Positions 24,363-35,900 of a stretch of DNA of 64,000 nucleotides are shown one piece after another. Source of the stretch: Mytilinidion resinicola (lineage: Eukaryota; Ascomycota; Dothideomycetes; Mytilinidiales; Mytilinidiaceae); the NCBI RefSeq assembly GCF_010093595.1, contig NW_022985452.1, positions 62,001-126,000 on the forward strand, given 5' to 3'. Made by a program: the position numbers and the translations under genes. The number at the start of each line of letters is the position of its first letter. Position 1 is the first letter of the stretch. The notes beneath the pieces were generated by a model. The model was not told the DNA's origin. It saw only the letters and a list, made by a program, of their open reading frames with translations, and made no database searches.

Positions 24363-24370
24363 TATAAAAG
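24363..24370 (+). promoter_or_regulatory. TATA box of array block 1
   Basis: tataaaag followed by ctcgccgccctgcc is a diverged copy of the TATA plus CTCGCCGCCC element in the two later modules. The first array unit starts 90 bp downstream. Confidence 0.45.
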
Positions 24371-25165
24371 CTCGCCGCCCTGCCGGTTTCTTGGTTTTCA
24401 GGACAGGGAGCTGCGGAATGTGATGCTGCAAACCCAGCACCATATCAGTTTTGATGGTGTGGTGGACTTGGAGGCTGTGGTGCAAAATCAAGCTATCCGG
24501 AACGCCATGGGGTGGGAAAGAGGGGGATCAAAAGGGATACGCGAAACTTTGATGGGGTGGGCTGGGGGTGAAAAACTGCCTTGCCAAAGCACCTATGGTG
24601 GGTGTGAGGGGGAGGGAACTAGTCGTGGTGGTGATATGGTGCATCTACGCGATCGTACGGTTGTTAGTGTGATTATTGAGATGAAGAACCTCTATAGCGA
24701 GCGATGGTACTGACGGTAGGCATCTCTACTCACGACTGATACTCGCTATCCGCAGGGTGTTAAGAGAAGCCCCAGAGACGGCACCCCGTTTTAGCACTAC
24801 CATAACGATTTGATGCTCCACCACTCCCACTCCCACCCCATGTGCTGGTCTTTGAAGGTCTGTTTGAACGACAACTCATAGGTAACTTAGGCTAGACGTT
24901 CGGTTTTCGAACCTCCGACTCCATGGGTCACTCTAGGAACTTCTGTTTGAACGACCGCTCATTTCATTATGAGCTCGTTCGGTTCGAACCTCCCCTACGG
25001 CCTCCACCCCTCTGCTCCTCAGCATCCGCGACGAGAGACGTTTATATAACCCACCCAGACTCTTGCTGACAAATTTCCACGTGACGTCCGTCAACCCCCC
25101 TCTCCCCCCTTTCCTCTACGCACAGCTGAGCTCTAGTCATGTGCAACCAAAAGATCACGTCAGGT

Positions 25166-25237
25166 TCCCGTGACGCGGTGACTAATCCAGCCACCTCCAG
25201 CGAGTATATAACCTCGCCGCCCCGACCTTTGACTCGA
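25166..25237 (+). promoter_or_regulatory. 72-bp TATA-containing core, copy 1
   Basis: The core holds cccgtgacgcggtgactaat, then the TATA box tatataa (25205-25211), then cctcgccgccccgacc and tttgactcga. It differs from copy 2 at only two of 72 positions. tgactaa and tgactc resemble bZIP (Gcn4/Cpc1 or AP-1 type) sites. Promoter function is inferred from layout only. Confidence 0.5.
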
Positions 25238-25644
25238 CTTCTTCAGGGAAAAAATGGGGTTTTTTGGGGGGGTTGTAAAATTTACGGCTGCAACTGGCAT
25301 GGCGGCGGTGGAGGGTGTTTGAAAAATGTACAACGTATCCGGAATATGGTGGACTGGGAGTTGTGCTTGCAAAAGCGGACATGGACGAATTCATGGTGGA
25401 TGGAGGAGGGGAGGGGATCAAAAGTTGTACCGGCTGTGGTTCCATGGTGTGGGAGGAGGAGCGGAGGGATCGGAAAAATGCAAAAAACGATTCTTTCCAA
25501 TGGTGTGTGGGAGGAGGTGATTGTTTTGCAACCGTGCACGCCAAATACAACGAGTACATGGTTGGAGTTCCTTATCCCTCCAGGCACTGCTTCAATCTAG
25601 TCATGTGCAAGCAGAAGACGTATCACGCCTCCTCGCTCCCCAAA

Positions 25645-25716
25645 TCCCGTGACGCGGTGACTAATCCACCCACCTCCAGCGAGTATATAGCCTCGCCGCC
25701 CCGACCTTTGACTCGA
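25645..25716 (+). promoter_or_regulatory. 72-bp TATA-containing core, copy 2
   Basis: Second copy of the core, with TATA box tatatag at 25684-25690. The two differences from copy 1 are G to C before the ccacctcc run and A to G just after the TATA box. The first 49-bp unit lies 141 bp downstream of the TATA box, the same distance as in copy 1. Confidence 0.5.
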
Positions 25717-26500
25717 GTTTGTCGGGGAAGGGAAGGAGCTTTGGGGTTTTTGCAAAACCCGTTTGAAGCGTTGGAGCCATGGTGTTCGGTGGAGGGTGTT
25801 TGGAAAATATGCAACGTTTCCGGCGATGGTGGACTGGCGAGTTGCGCCGCAAAAATGAACCCCCGCGATATCCGATGGGAGGAGAGGAGGGGAGGGATCG
25901 AAAACTGCGCAACGATTGGATCGATGGTGTGGGCGGAGGGGAAGGATCGCAACTTCATCAATAGAGACAGGCGATGGTGTGAGAGGAGGGGAGGGGTCGA
26001 AAACCTGCAAACAATCGTACTCATGGCGTGGGAGGAGGGGTTTTGCAACAAACCTCAAGATGCTAGCAGTTGATGGGGTCGGGAGGTGTAGTGCAAGCGG
26101 CGAGCGGAAGGAAGTGTGATGGAGTGGAAGGAGAGGTATCGAAAACCAGATCAGACAGCTCACTATGGTGTGGGCGGAAGACGGTTGCGAAAACCTTCAT
26201 AACACTCACGATATGGTGCAGTTGGGGAGTGTGGTGCAAAAAGGAGAAGAAAGCAGATTGATGAAGTGCGGAGGATAGGGAGCAAAAACCCACCAGCGCA
26301 TATACTCAAGGCATTGGTGGAAGGTGTCTGCAATAACGTGCCGAGCTCAGCCTGCATGATCGGACTGGTGAAGGTGTTGCAAACTGCTGTCAGGATCGAA
26401 ATTATGGAATGTGGAGAGAAAAAGCAAAATCAAACCCGGATAACATTGATGCGGTGTGGTTCGAACTTTCCCAGAGGAATGATGCAACGTGGGATCGATC

Positions 26501-27167
26501 GGTTGGGTGGTGGCGGATTCGAGTATGCGGTGAAGTGCCTGTCGATCCTCACTGGTAGTGTTCGAATCGATCTGACGGTGCTGAAGAGCCTCTTCTTCTT
26601 GAAACGAGGTTCTTCAATGCGTAGGGTTTCTGGGGACAATTAGTGGACTTACTTGCCGGGGAGGATTATCATTGTTAGTGGAGAGGCGGCCGGCTCTCTC
26701 CTCTCCACCACATTGCTCTTGGTAGGCGGGTTGTTGATATTCATGTCAAGGCCCGAATCCGTTAAACCATAATGATTTGGAGTTGATGCTCAAAGAGAAT
26801 CTCGCGTGAATGGAGAAGAGTAGACGTTGGAAGTTAGGCTTTTATACCCAGCCCGAGGAGAAATTGAAAGTGAACATGTGACCAAACACGTAAGTGAGAA
26901 GAATTGCAGAGAGACTTAGAAAGGGGTATTGATTCAATCATCGAAACAAGCTCAACACACACTTCATGAATGCCATCCAAACCCGTGCAAACTTATCCTA
27001 CGACTCGTCGTCTCTTCGCGAGACAACTCATTCCCAAAACACTCATGCAATAAACCACCCACGCACGCCAAAACGCCCAAATCCAGAGAGAATCGCAGAT
27101 TCCTAGTGCCCGCCTGATGCTCCAGACGCCTTCGAAGAAGAACCAGCATCCAGTATCCATCACTCGC
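26501..27167. other. gene-free stretch right of the array
   Basis: It contains a 9-bp perfect inverted repeat (gtggagagg...cctctccac, 26678-26708) and a ctttataccc TATA-like element near 26840. The last 250 bases are the likely 3' UTR of the minus-strand TMEM184 gene. No coding region is supported. Confidence 0.4.
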
Positions 27168-28428
27168 TCAATCCAAAACCTCGTAGCTGACGTCCTGCTT
27201 CCGCTTCCGTACACCGACAAACAGCCACTTGAAGCCCCATCCGACTGACTTGACGATATCCCACGGATTGAAAGTGTTTAGCAGAGCGCGCGGCCCACGA
27301 TGCGCATACTTCGTCGGCGTAGTCAAGTCAGACGTAAGCTGCTTGTTCAGATCGTACGGTTCCCATTTGAACGCGAAAATATGCAAGACCGCAAAGATGG
27401 CCATCTCCACACATAATAACATATTGGGTATTCCGACCTTGATATCCTGGTACCCAATCTTCTTGCTCGGAGTGATCGTTCCAGACGACACGAGGAAGGA
27501 GATGAGAAGGGATTGCCAGAAGGAGAAAAAGATGACGAGCTTGATGCAGGCGATTTTAAGCCCGGGCCCGTGCGACGCAAGCTCGTTCTTCATCTGGATG
27601 TAAAACTGAATCAGGCAGTACATTGCTATTGTGACGGAGACGGCTTCGAAGCCCATGACCCAGATGTGGGAGAAGGCGGGGTTGAGGGAGCTTTCGCAGT
27701 AACGGCCGGTGGCTTGGGTGATGCCCGCGACGCAGGTGAAGAAGACGCGGACGAAGCAGTATTGGTAGACGCCGAGCCAGACGATCTGTGCGCGGTGTTA
27801 GCTTTGCTCGATAGTATTAGAGTCGTAAGATGCAGTCTACGTACGTTGAACCACGTCAATCCACTCATCGGTTTCCGTAGGAAGCCTCTGTCCTGCCCGC
27901 CAGTGCACTTCTGTATCCAGCCCATTGGCCAGACCCAATTGCGCGGTTTCACGGTGCGGAAGTAGTTCTTCTGGTCGTGGAGATCATGCGCGAGGTAGTG
28001 GCACATGAGAGTGAAGAAGCTGGAGATGGCAAAGGCTTCGTAGCAGTCGCGCAGGATCTCGAAGTACACGGCGTGTCTGTAGTAGAGGTAGGAGAGGAAG
28101 CTGACTGTCGCGTATATTGGGATCATGAACAGGATCCGTACAATACTGCGATGCCGGGTTAGCTTACGGCCATAGTTGCGCTCCCGAAGGCTGTGTATCA
28201 AGCCTTCAAGGCTGGAATGTTTTGGCGAGACGAGCGAACGTACTGCTTCTGCTCCCATGGTTTCAGGTAGTGAGTGATGTGTCTAAAAATGAGGTAGAGC
28301 GCGATCACGGTCGCTATCAGGCCGAAGACGGCGGATATGAAGAGGCCGATGTGGTGGAAGGTGACTTTGCCGGCGATGGGAGTCTCGTCGACCCTCTGCT
28401 CGGTGAGGGTGGTGTTGCAGAAGACCAT
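27168..28428 (-). CDS. TMEM184/DUF300 (organic solute transporter alpha-like) membrane protein
   Basis: Exons 28244-28428, 27845-28145 and 27168-27785 give 367 residues. Both introns start GTACGT and end CAG. Joined, they read ...KPWEQKHIVRILFMIPIY... and ...SGLTWFNIVWLGVYQYCFVR. The protein has about seven hydrophobic spans, the first at residues 24-46. Motifs typical of the family are present: HITHYLKPWEQKHIVRIL, FEILRDCYEAFAISSFF, GVYQYCFVR and FSFWQSLLI. The loop GKVTFHHIG and the charged C-tail (VRKRKQDVSYEVLD) face opposite sides. Family members sit in vacuolar or plasma membranes. The human Ost-alpha relative carries steroids, but the substrate of fungal members is not known. Assignment to family is firm; transport activity is inference. 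Confidence 0.92.
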
Positions 28429-30091
28429 GGCGGACGATGTGTTGTGGAGAAGCGCAAACGGGCGGCATGCGCTATAGATCTAGCAGAAGAGGCGGATCAG
28501 CAGGCGCTGGGCATGCGGCGAGATAGTCACTGTAGGCAGTGAAGGAGATGCAGGCGGGCGGGTGGCAGATGAGGCTGTGCTGTATGCGATCCCTGGCTCA
28601 ACGACGTTTCGGCGCTTGGAGCAAGGGGTCCAAGTTTCAGCATGCCCTCCTTATCCCCGCCGCTAGAATTAACCCCTTCCAATGCGCCTGTGTGGCACGT
28701 ATATCCTCGTATAACTCGCAGGCATATATCAAGGTGTCAAGCTGTGTGTGCCTCTCCGCAGTCCACAATGGACGACGAATCCTCCTCCTCTCCGCCCAGC
28801 AGTGTCTTAGGCCCCGCACTGCAGCATCCTTCAAGAGCAGGGCTCAGGCCCCCAAGGTTACCCCAACACGGCGGTTGGTCGCTGGCGCTAGCCTCGCTAC
28901 TTGCTGGATACCGCTGAGAACAGAGACGCGCTTAACCAGATGCCGGGTTCAAATCGCCAGTACAGGCGTTATGGTGCGCCGCTGAGGCTGGTGTCTGCCC
29001 GCTTCCCATGCCGAGAGCCGTTGTTGACGTCAAGCTCGTTAAGCTCGTTAAGCTTTGCTCGTCGGGTGGGCGAATGGCGAGGACATCGCAGCCTCGCTAT
29101 TAATAGGCCCGTTACAGTCAGCACTTGAGACCGCCTGCAGGTGGGTATCCCGCGAATGCATCACCACTTTGAGAAAGGCTATGATATTGAAAGGGCCAGG
29201 TGCGGACGGCATTTTCAAATTGCCAAGCTGTAAGCCAAATTCCACCGAGGCACCTGAGCAGGTTTGTCCTCACCTCCACAATTAATCTTACGGCGATCGG
29301 CTTGGCTCCATATACCATCTATCACCTAAAGCGTCCATTTCCAAACCACCGCGTTTTGAAACCTAGACCCGAAAAAATCAAGAAGATGAAAAATAAAGAG
29401 ATCAACCAACACCCAATATCTAAACGATGCCAATTTCTACACTCACCCCAGACTACCTAGGTACAAGACGAGATCTATACAGAGTCTTCTCCTCCACAAC
29501 CCCCACGATCACGGACACTTTTACCTATCTCTACGCGGATGATGGGATGCCAGACGCTGCATGAATGTCCCTTCTTCAGCCCTTCGAACCAAATTTAGCC
29601 AGGGAAGCTGTGCTCATATGTCCTCAACCAGTAGCTTATAGCAGACCGCCATTTCTGCTTTGCATTGACTACTTCGGGATCGCCGATAAGCATTTGGTTG
29701 TCAGGTCCGTCGATAGGAATACCGCTGACAGTGATACTACTGGATTAAGAAATGGGCTGCTGGAGGGGTACAAAAAAGAAAAACAATACCTAGGGTTAGC
29801 AAGTTAGGCGATGGGGCCGACGCCACTAGGGCAAGGTTCCTGCTGGTTAGTACGGGGAGGGTTGAAATTTTCTAAAATATATGGATGGGTTGATGTGAGG
29901 AGGGTGGAAGAGGCGAGAGATGCGGTATAATGCCTCTAACCGATCGGCATATACAGTCTGCAAAAAAGACGAGAGACCTAGGTACCAGTATAACGAGTCT
30001 CAAGGCATTTAGATCAGACCCTAGAATACCCCGTGATATCCCTAAAGTTGCATTATCCAGAATCACTCATCTATTGGTATCAAAATTCCCC
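28429..30091. other. intergenic, no supported gene
   Basis: 1.66 kb between two minus-strand genes. Several 60-150-codon frames exist, but none has a domain or consistent splicing. A ggttcaaatc phrase at about 28945 resembles a tRNA T-loop, but the neighbouring bases do not form a cloverleaf. Several cctaggta phrases occur between 29460 and 30090. Confidence 0.45.
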
Positions 30092-32012
30092 CTAGGGTGT
30101 TTCTACACCCACCCCACCCTCTTCTTTCTTCTCGTCGCCCCCGCCTTCGCCGCCAGCCTCCTCCCTGACCTCAGACGTCTCCACGCCCTCTTCAATCGGC
30201 GTCGTCGTCCCAGGGGCTTTCGCCCCGTTTCTCCGCTTTCTCGCCTCCGTCTTCAGCGCCTCCCACCGTTCCCGATACTGCCCCAAAACACCCTTCAGCT
30301 TCTCGTTCTGCGCCGCCGTGCGTTCCTGCTCCTTTCGCGCCTGTTCAGCGGCTTGCAGTTGTGCTTCAAGTAGCTGTGTTAGTTCCGCGATCTTGGCTGC
30401 TGAGACATCATCTACAACCGTCGCTGGTGCTGTAGCTGTTGCTGACGTTGACGAAGCATCGGGTATTGGTTGCGGTCCTGTACTAGATTTGAGCCTCGAG
30501 GAGGGCGTGCGCGCGGCAGCAGGTATAGGAGGGGGCGGCATCATATTTGCCCCCTGGGCAGCATGCGCAAGTGCAGATGGGTCGCTGGTGGCGGCGTGGA
30601 TGCCGGGAGGACCACGATTGCGCAGGCTGGCTGCCAGTGCCAGCGATTGGCTCTGGGAGGTTGCCTCCCACATCTGTAGTCTGCGGGACTGCTTATCTAG
30701 CAGAGCGCGGAGGGTCGTATTCTCAAGTTCAATCTCCTCCACTGTTTTCCGGCCTGCGCCTCGGCCGGCGGGAATGCTGTTAGGGGGTGGTTTCGTGGCG
30801 GCATTTGCATTTGGTTTGCGCCGCACGTGGCGCGGAGCCGTAGGAGAGGGTGGATATGGTGTCTCCATCGCGTCCACGAACTCATCGTGTTGGCTACCGC
30901 GGTCGGACGAGGTTTCCTCGATCAGGTCGGGAAGGTGGCCTGAAGTGTGCTGAAGAATTCCGGCATAGGATACAGTGCCGCCGGAGGGAGGAACGACGTA
31001 GAACGATTCGGCTGCACCGCCGAAGCGTCCATTACGGTCTGGATCCTCTCGAAGGGCACGGAGAGCAGGTTTTGATATCAAAGTTGTATAGTCGGGCTCG
31101 TCAGTCGTGGTCGAACGCACGGGTTTGATAGGAGCGGGGGCGGGGTTTGGAGCTGGAGGAGTCGGAGTGGAGGAAGGGCCTAGTGGAAGGCTGGCGAAAG
31201 CCAGAGGTGCTGAGATTGCGGAGAAGACATTCTCGAATGTGGAGTAGAACTTGTGGAAGCGGTCGTCTGATGTAGCAGTCGCTGTTTCGGAGGCTTGGGA
31301 GACTTGTGACTGTTGTCCATTGTCCAGGGACTGTGGCCGTCTCTGTGAACCCTCTGTCTTCGTCTCGTCAACTCTTCTTGCCTGGCGTTGTATGGCATCC
31401 TTCGCCGATGGCGGTGACTCTTGTCCTTCTGCGCGGCTTCGTCTCTCGAGGCGACTTGGTGCGTTGGCTATAGCATTCGCGACAGATACAGTTGCTCCAG
31501 CTACCAACCCCCTCTTTGGTTGTGCGCCGGGTATTCCTCTCGCATTTGCTAGGTTGGTCACTATGGAGGACGCAGGATCTCGGGAGGGCCTCCGACGGGT
31601 GGCTGGTCTGGACGGTGAAGAAGTCGACGCGGGAGAGGCGGATCGGGTACCGGGAGCGCCTGGGGAAGCTCGCCGTGGTCGTACTGAAGACGCTGTAGAT
31701 TCTGACTGCGGGTCCTGAGGGCTTGCAACAGACGCACGTGCTGCTGGAGTCTTGATTATACTTGCCAGGCGGTGATGCTGGCTTTCGAGGAGGGCGAGGA
31801 TTCTCAGTGCCTATTCGCTGCTTAGACCCTTCCCTATGCTTAAACCCATACGGCTACCATACCTCTGGATCTCCGGTGGTTTGGGCTGCCTTTGCGAAGT
31901 GCTGCGCGGCCAGCTCATGCTCAGCACTCGCGGTGGACACATCCGAGTTAGCGGTCGCGGCGACGGCGTTTCTGACATGGTTTTGCGCGAGGGTGAGGGG
32001 TGCTTGCTCCAT
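30092..32012 (-). CDS. MIT-like N-terminus and coiled-coil protein
   Basis: Exons 31863-32012 and 30092-31810 give 622 residues; the 52-nt intron (GTATGG...AATAG) joins TTGDPE to ALRILALLESQHH in phase 0. Residues 1-70 form three predicted helices (APLTLAQNHVRNAVAAT; AEHELAAQHFAKAAQTTG; ALRILALLESQHHRLASII) with the A-x-x-x-F-x-x-A-A spacing of MIT domains, which bind ESCRT-III tails. A basic Ser/Arg/Pro-rich linker follows, then a conserved patch with FHKFYSTFENVFSAISAPLAF. Coiled coils are at about 385-415 (VEEIELENTTLRALLDKQSRRL) and 520-575 (KIAELTQLLEAQLQAAEQARKEQ). The acidic tail ends GGVGVETP. It could be an endosomal or autophagy scaffold; MIT identity is by helix pattern only. Confidence 0.75.
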
Positions 32013-32918
32013 CGTTGCAGGTAGAGACAGGTCTGGTAGGATACGAAGTGTTCATAGTTCGGGTGGTGTTGGAGGTTGAAGGGTAGCCCGTGCCCGTTCA
32101 CTGACCTCATGTCTGGTGCCGACTGCATCCATGGATGTGAGGGTGAGCCAAGACAAGGCTGAAGCCGAATGACTCTGTGCGGTAGCCAATCAGCGATCGT
32201 GATGGCAGAGCATCGTGAGCAGCTGATAGTGGGCTCTAAGACCTACACACTTATACTCGGTATGTTTAAAACGGCAGAATCATCTTACCTGCGTTGGCTA
32301 AGTATCTACGAGGCACCAGATATACATTGGTAGAGAGCATTACCTCTCAGAGAGCTTCGTGGATCCAGGTACCTAGGTCTATATAATGCGCAGTATAACT
32401 GCGCAAACAGTGACTCCCTGGACGGTGCCATGTCACCAAGCGTGGCACATGTAGCAGTACTGGTGCCTGTGGTATTGGAGAGCTGTTACCAAAGTATAGC
32501 GAGCACCACAGTAAACGCTTCACCACCATCGCCACAGTCCAGATGACGTGCAGGGATAGCATCCAGACGTGCCAGATTGCACCTGTAGGGCTGTTTATGG
32601 ACCACCTCGGCCGTGGCTGTGCAGCTCCCGCCGCCTTCCTTGTGCCCTCGCTACCCCGAGCAGCCCCTTGATCCTGCTCCCGCTACTATGAGCATGCTTT
32701 GAGCACTTGTCGCGGCTTTCAGGACTCACCTTTCGTATCTCTACGCCACCATCACGAGCATGTCGCCAGCCGCAGAGTGACCAAGCACTTGCATGCACTC
32801 CACACCGAGCTCCTAGCTCCACCATCCATGGGACCAGTCCTACTGTGGACTGACGCCATTCGCATTATCCTGCCGAGCGTCTATACGCAGTGCCCGCTTG
32901 CCGCCGCCTATAACAAGT
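32013..32918. other. divergent intergenic region
   Basis: This 0.9-kb stretch separates the MIT-like gene (-) from the Lam-like gene (+), so both promoters lie here. No gene is supported. Confidence 0.5.
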
Positions 32919-35900
32919 ATGGAGGCCTCCATTGACAGGACACCCAGCAACGTCTCCGAAGCCAGTCGCTCCAACTCAGGCCTGTCCAGCATGCTCAAAG
33001 GTCGGCGCAAGTCCAAACCGAACAACTCGTCCACAAACTCAATCGCGAGCAGCGATACACATGGGGACGGGTCCAGTGGCATGAGGTCATCCCTGGACGG
33101 CGCGCTGGAGAAGCTCAAGACGAGGAACTCGGAGGACAGGCGCGACAGCACAGAGTCCACCAATGGCACCAGTAATGGCACCAGGGACAAGATGTCGAAG
33201 CTCTTCAAGGGCCGGCGCCGGCGCAGGCAGTCGAACGCGCAGGACGGTGCCTCGCACGAGTCCTCACAGCTCGACTTGACTGAGGACATCCCCCCGCTTC
33301 CCAGCACCAGCATGCTGTCCTTGGGCACCAGCGCGCACAGCGAGGAATCGCTCCACATGCACAGGAGCGTGCCGAGCAGCCTGTTGACGGAGGATTCGGA
33401 CACGGATTCGTAAGTCAATTGTTTCTTTCACGTTGCCGAGCATCTCGCCCAGCCCGCGCTTTATTGGAGCTGAAAGATGGGAAGTCCCTGCTACCTGCGA
33501 GCTCGGATCTCCGCCAGCGGACAGCACAGGCTTCCTCCATCAACATCATCCCCACCATCTCTCCCACTTCATTCATACAAAGCCGCAGGCGGTTGCTTGG
33601 GCTCGTTTGTATCCTCATTCGTGATACCCTACACCCTCGTTGCACTTTCCCTTTGTCCCTGCGTCTTCGCGTGTCACCGCTGATCAGCCGCGTTGCTACT
33701 CAGCCCACCAATTCGGCCCTCAATCTCACCGCACCAGTCGCATACTGGCTATCTGACCCTCTCATCGCCCTTGATATCCGCCGAAGCCCTCGATTCCCCT
33801 GCCTCCATATCATCCGTTACCGAACACACACCCCCCCTCGACGACACGCTGGCGCCCAGAAACGCCAAAACACTCAGTGCAAACTCCGAACCCAGGCGCA
33901 GCCCTTCGCCAGTGGGCAAACTCAAAGAAGCGTTTGCGCCTACACGTCGATCGACATCGCCGAAACCTGGAGGGGACAGCGACTCTACCAAGTCTGGGTT
34001 GGGCGGTGGTCTCGGAGGGCTCTTTGGGGGAGTGGGCAAGAAGGGAGGATCGACCTTGAGACGCGGCTCGAGTACGCTTGAAGAACCCCCTCTGATACAC
34101 ATTTCGCATGAAACGCAGTCGACGCCGGTTCTACCGTCTGCCTCGCCACCTGAGATAATAACTACCATCCCGGCTACTCCACCCAACCTAGGGGAAGCTC
34201 CGACCACGTTAGTGACGCCGCCCACGCCCACCGATGCGAAGGCCTCGTCACCAACGGACTCGAATACAAGCTTGCATACTTCCACAAAGCCGGTCTCGCA
34301 CAAACAGTCGCAGTCCAACTCCAACATCGTTACGTCTCCTTCGGGGAACATGATATCGCATAGACGCGTGCGATCAGCTACAAATCCTCCCAGCAAACTG
34401 TCAAATTCTATATCTGCGCCATTGACGCCCACATTAGAAGAAACGAAAACACCCGGTGGATCTTTATCAAGTCCGCAAAGTAACAGTGGTTTTTTCTCGT
34501 CGGTTTTTTCTGCGGCGCAAAACGCTGCAACGCAGCTCTCGACCTCTATAGCAAATACCTCAATATCCGCTGGGTCTAAAAACAAAGCCAACAATTCTCA
34601 GCCCGAGGAAGAGAAGACGGGCGACGTCGGCGGCGAAGAAGTAATTGGGCCAGAGTCTGAAGGTGTGTCTACGGAAATCCGCGGGAACGAGCCTCGTCAG
34701 CTCGCTGTGGAGACGTTGGGATCTGGGGACCTTAGTCTTGCTCACCTTGGCATTTCTGAAAGCTCGGACCCAAGTCCAATGACTTCAAAATCGAATCTTG
34801 CAGAGCCGTTGCTACCGAATGACCATGCTTCTGCAAAGGCAGAGGATGTAGCTGCTGCACAGGCAGTGTCCGCTGCATACGCTTCAGAAAAACCCAATGG
34901 AGCTACAAACTCCGAAAGACCTCGCTCACTGACCACCCTTTCAGGCGGCGGCGTATCGCCTCCAAGGATACCGGATGCTCTTGATTCTCCTGGCAGCGTA
35001 ATCCAACGCACTGGTAGCATTAGAAGCCGGATAAGTGGTGGTAGAAAAAGGAGGCATCGTGGTAGTTCAGCAACCACTGGCCACACAATAGCGGCAGCTG
35101 TAGGTGCCAGTACTGCTACATTAGCACATCCAGCTGCAATGGCCAACGGTCAACGACTACAAGGAACAGGTTTTGCGGTTGCACCCGCGAAACGCAACAG
35201 GGATTTTCACAATCTTTTTCGAAGTGTACCAGAGGACGATTATCTTATCGAAGATTATAGCGCAGCATTACAACGAGACATTCTGCTTCATGGCCGCTTA
35301 TACGTCTCGGAGGGACACATATGCTTTTCCAGTAATATCCTAGGATGGGTCACCAACTTGGTCATAAGCTTCGACGAAATAGTGACAGTCGAGAAGAAAA
35401 GCACGGCGGTGATCTTCCCCAATGCCATTGTTATCCAAACGTTACACGCCCGGAACGTATTCGCCAGTTTCGTTTCCCGAGATTCTACCTACGATCTCAT
35501 AATAGGCATTTGGAAGATCAGCCATCCCAATCTCAAGAGCTCGGTGAATGGTGTGACGCTTGATGGAACCGGAACTGGCGATAAAACCGAAAAGGACGAG
35601 TCAGTAGGCAGTGAAGACGGCTCTATCGATGGCTCAGATGATGAGGTTTATGACGAAGATGCTGAAGACGAAGAAGGCTTGGGCAGCTTCACTGAAGCCG
35701 GCGAGGGCAGCGTTGCCGGAAGCGAGGGTGACTCTATCCAGGCTGCGAGTCGGAAGGCGTCTGCGGCTGCACTTGGTGCGCCAGTGAGCGGAGGCACGAG
35801 CAAAATTGTGGACAACGCTGAAGCCGCTCTTGCTGGAGCGACGGCCACACAGGACTTCCCCGGATCGCCTACGCACGCACCCACAGAGTGCGGTGATGCA

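Larger units (their letters stand above)
25139..26066 (+). repeat. two tandem ~464-bp units
   Basis: Unit 1 opens atgtgcaaccaaaag at 25139; unit 2 opens atgtgcaagcagaag at 25603. Both then run through the 72-bp core, a G/T-rich stretch, gtggagggtgttt, a tgtacaacg/tatgcaacg phrase and ggtggactggg into the 49-bp units. Outside the core the copies have many substitutions and small indels, so the duplication is old. The right edge is not sharp. Confidence 0.75.
24343..26500 (+). repeat. three-block array of degenerate ~49-bp units
   Basis: Units begin with a gatggtgtggg-like phrase, continue ggaggggagggatcgaaaac, then a ctgcaaa-like phrase and a variable tail. In the third block they start at 25825, 25874, 25923, 25973, 26022, 26072, 26118, 26164, 26212, 26260, 26312 and 26363, mostly 46-52 bases apart, and fade out near 26500. 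The second block has starts near 25345, 25392, 25443, 25499 and 25557; the first near 24453, 24506, 24551, 24594 and 24635. Each block follows a TATA-bearing module by 90-141 bp. A period that is not a multiple of three argues against a coding repeat, although the DNA happens to be open for up to 252 codons. It may be a minisatellite, a multi-site regulatory array or part of a non-coding transcript. Confidence 0.7.

Noticed and set aside
24981..24990. ggttcgaacc resembling a tRNA B box
   Set aside because: No A box at the right distance and no cloverleaf; a diverged second copy (gttttcgaacc) about 70 bp upstream suggests a local repeat.
25315..26073. 252-codon + strand frame and a 188-codon minus frame (25597-26163) across the 49-bp array
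   Set aside because: The repeat period shifts frame at each unit, so open frames are a by-product of G-rich repeats; no start or family support.
28945..28956. tRNA T-loop-like ggttcaaatc
   Set aside because: The adjoining bases do not pair into a T stem, and no anticodon or acceptor arm fits upstream.
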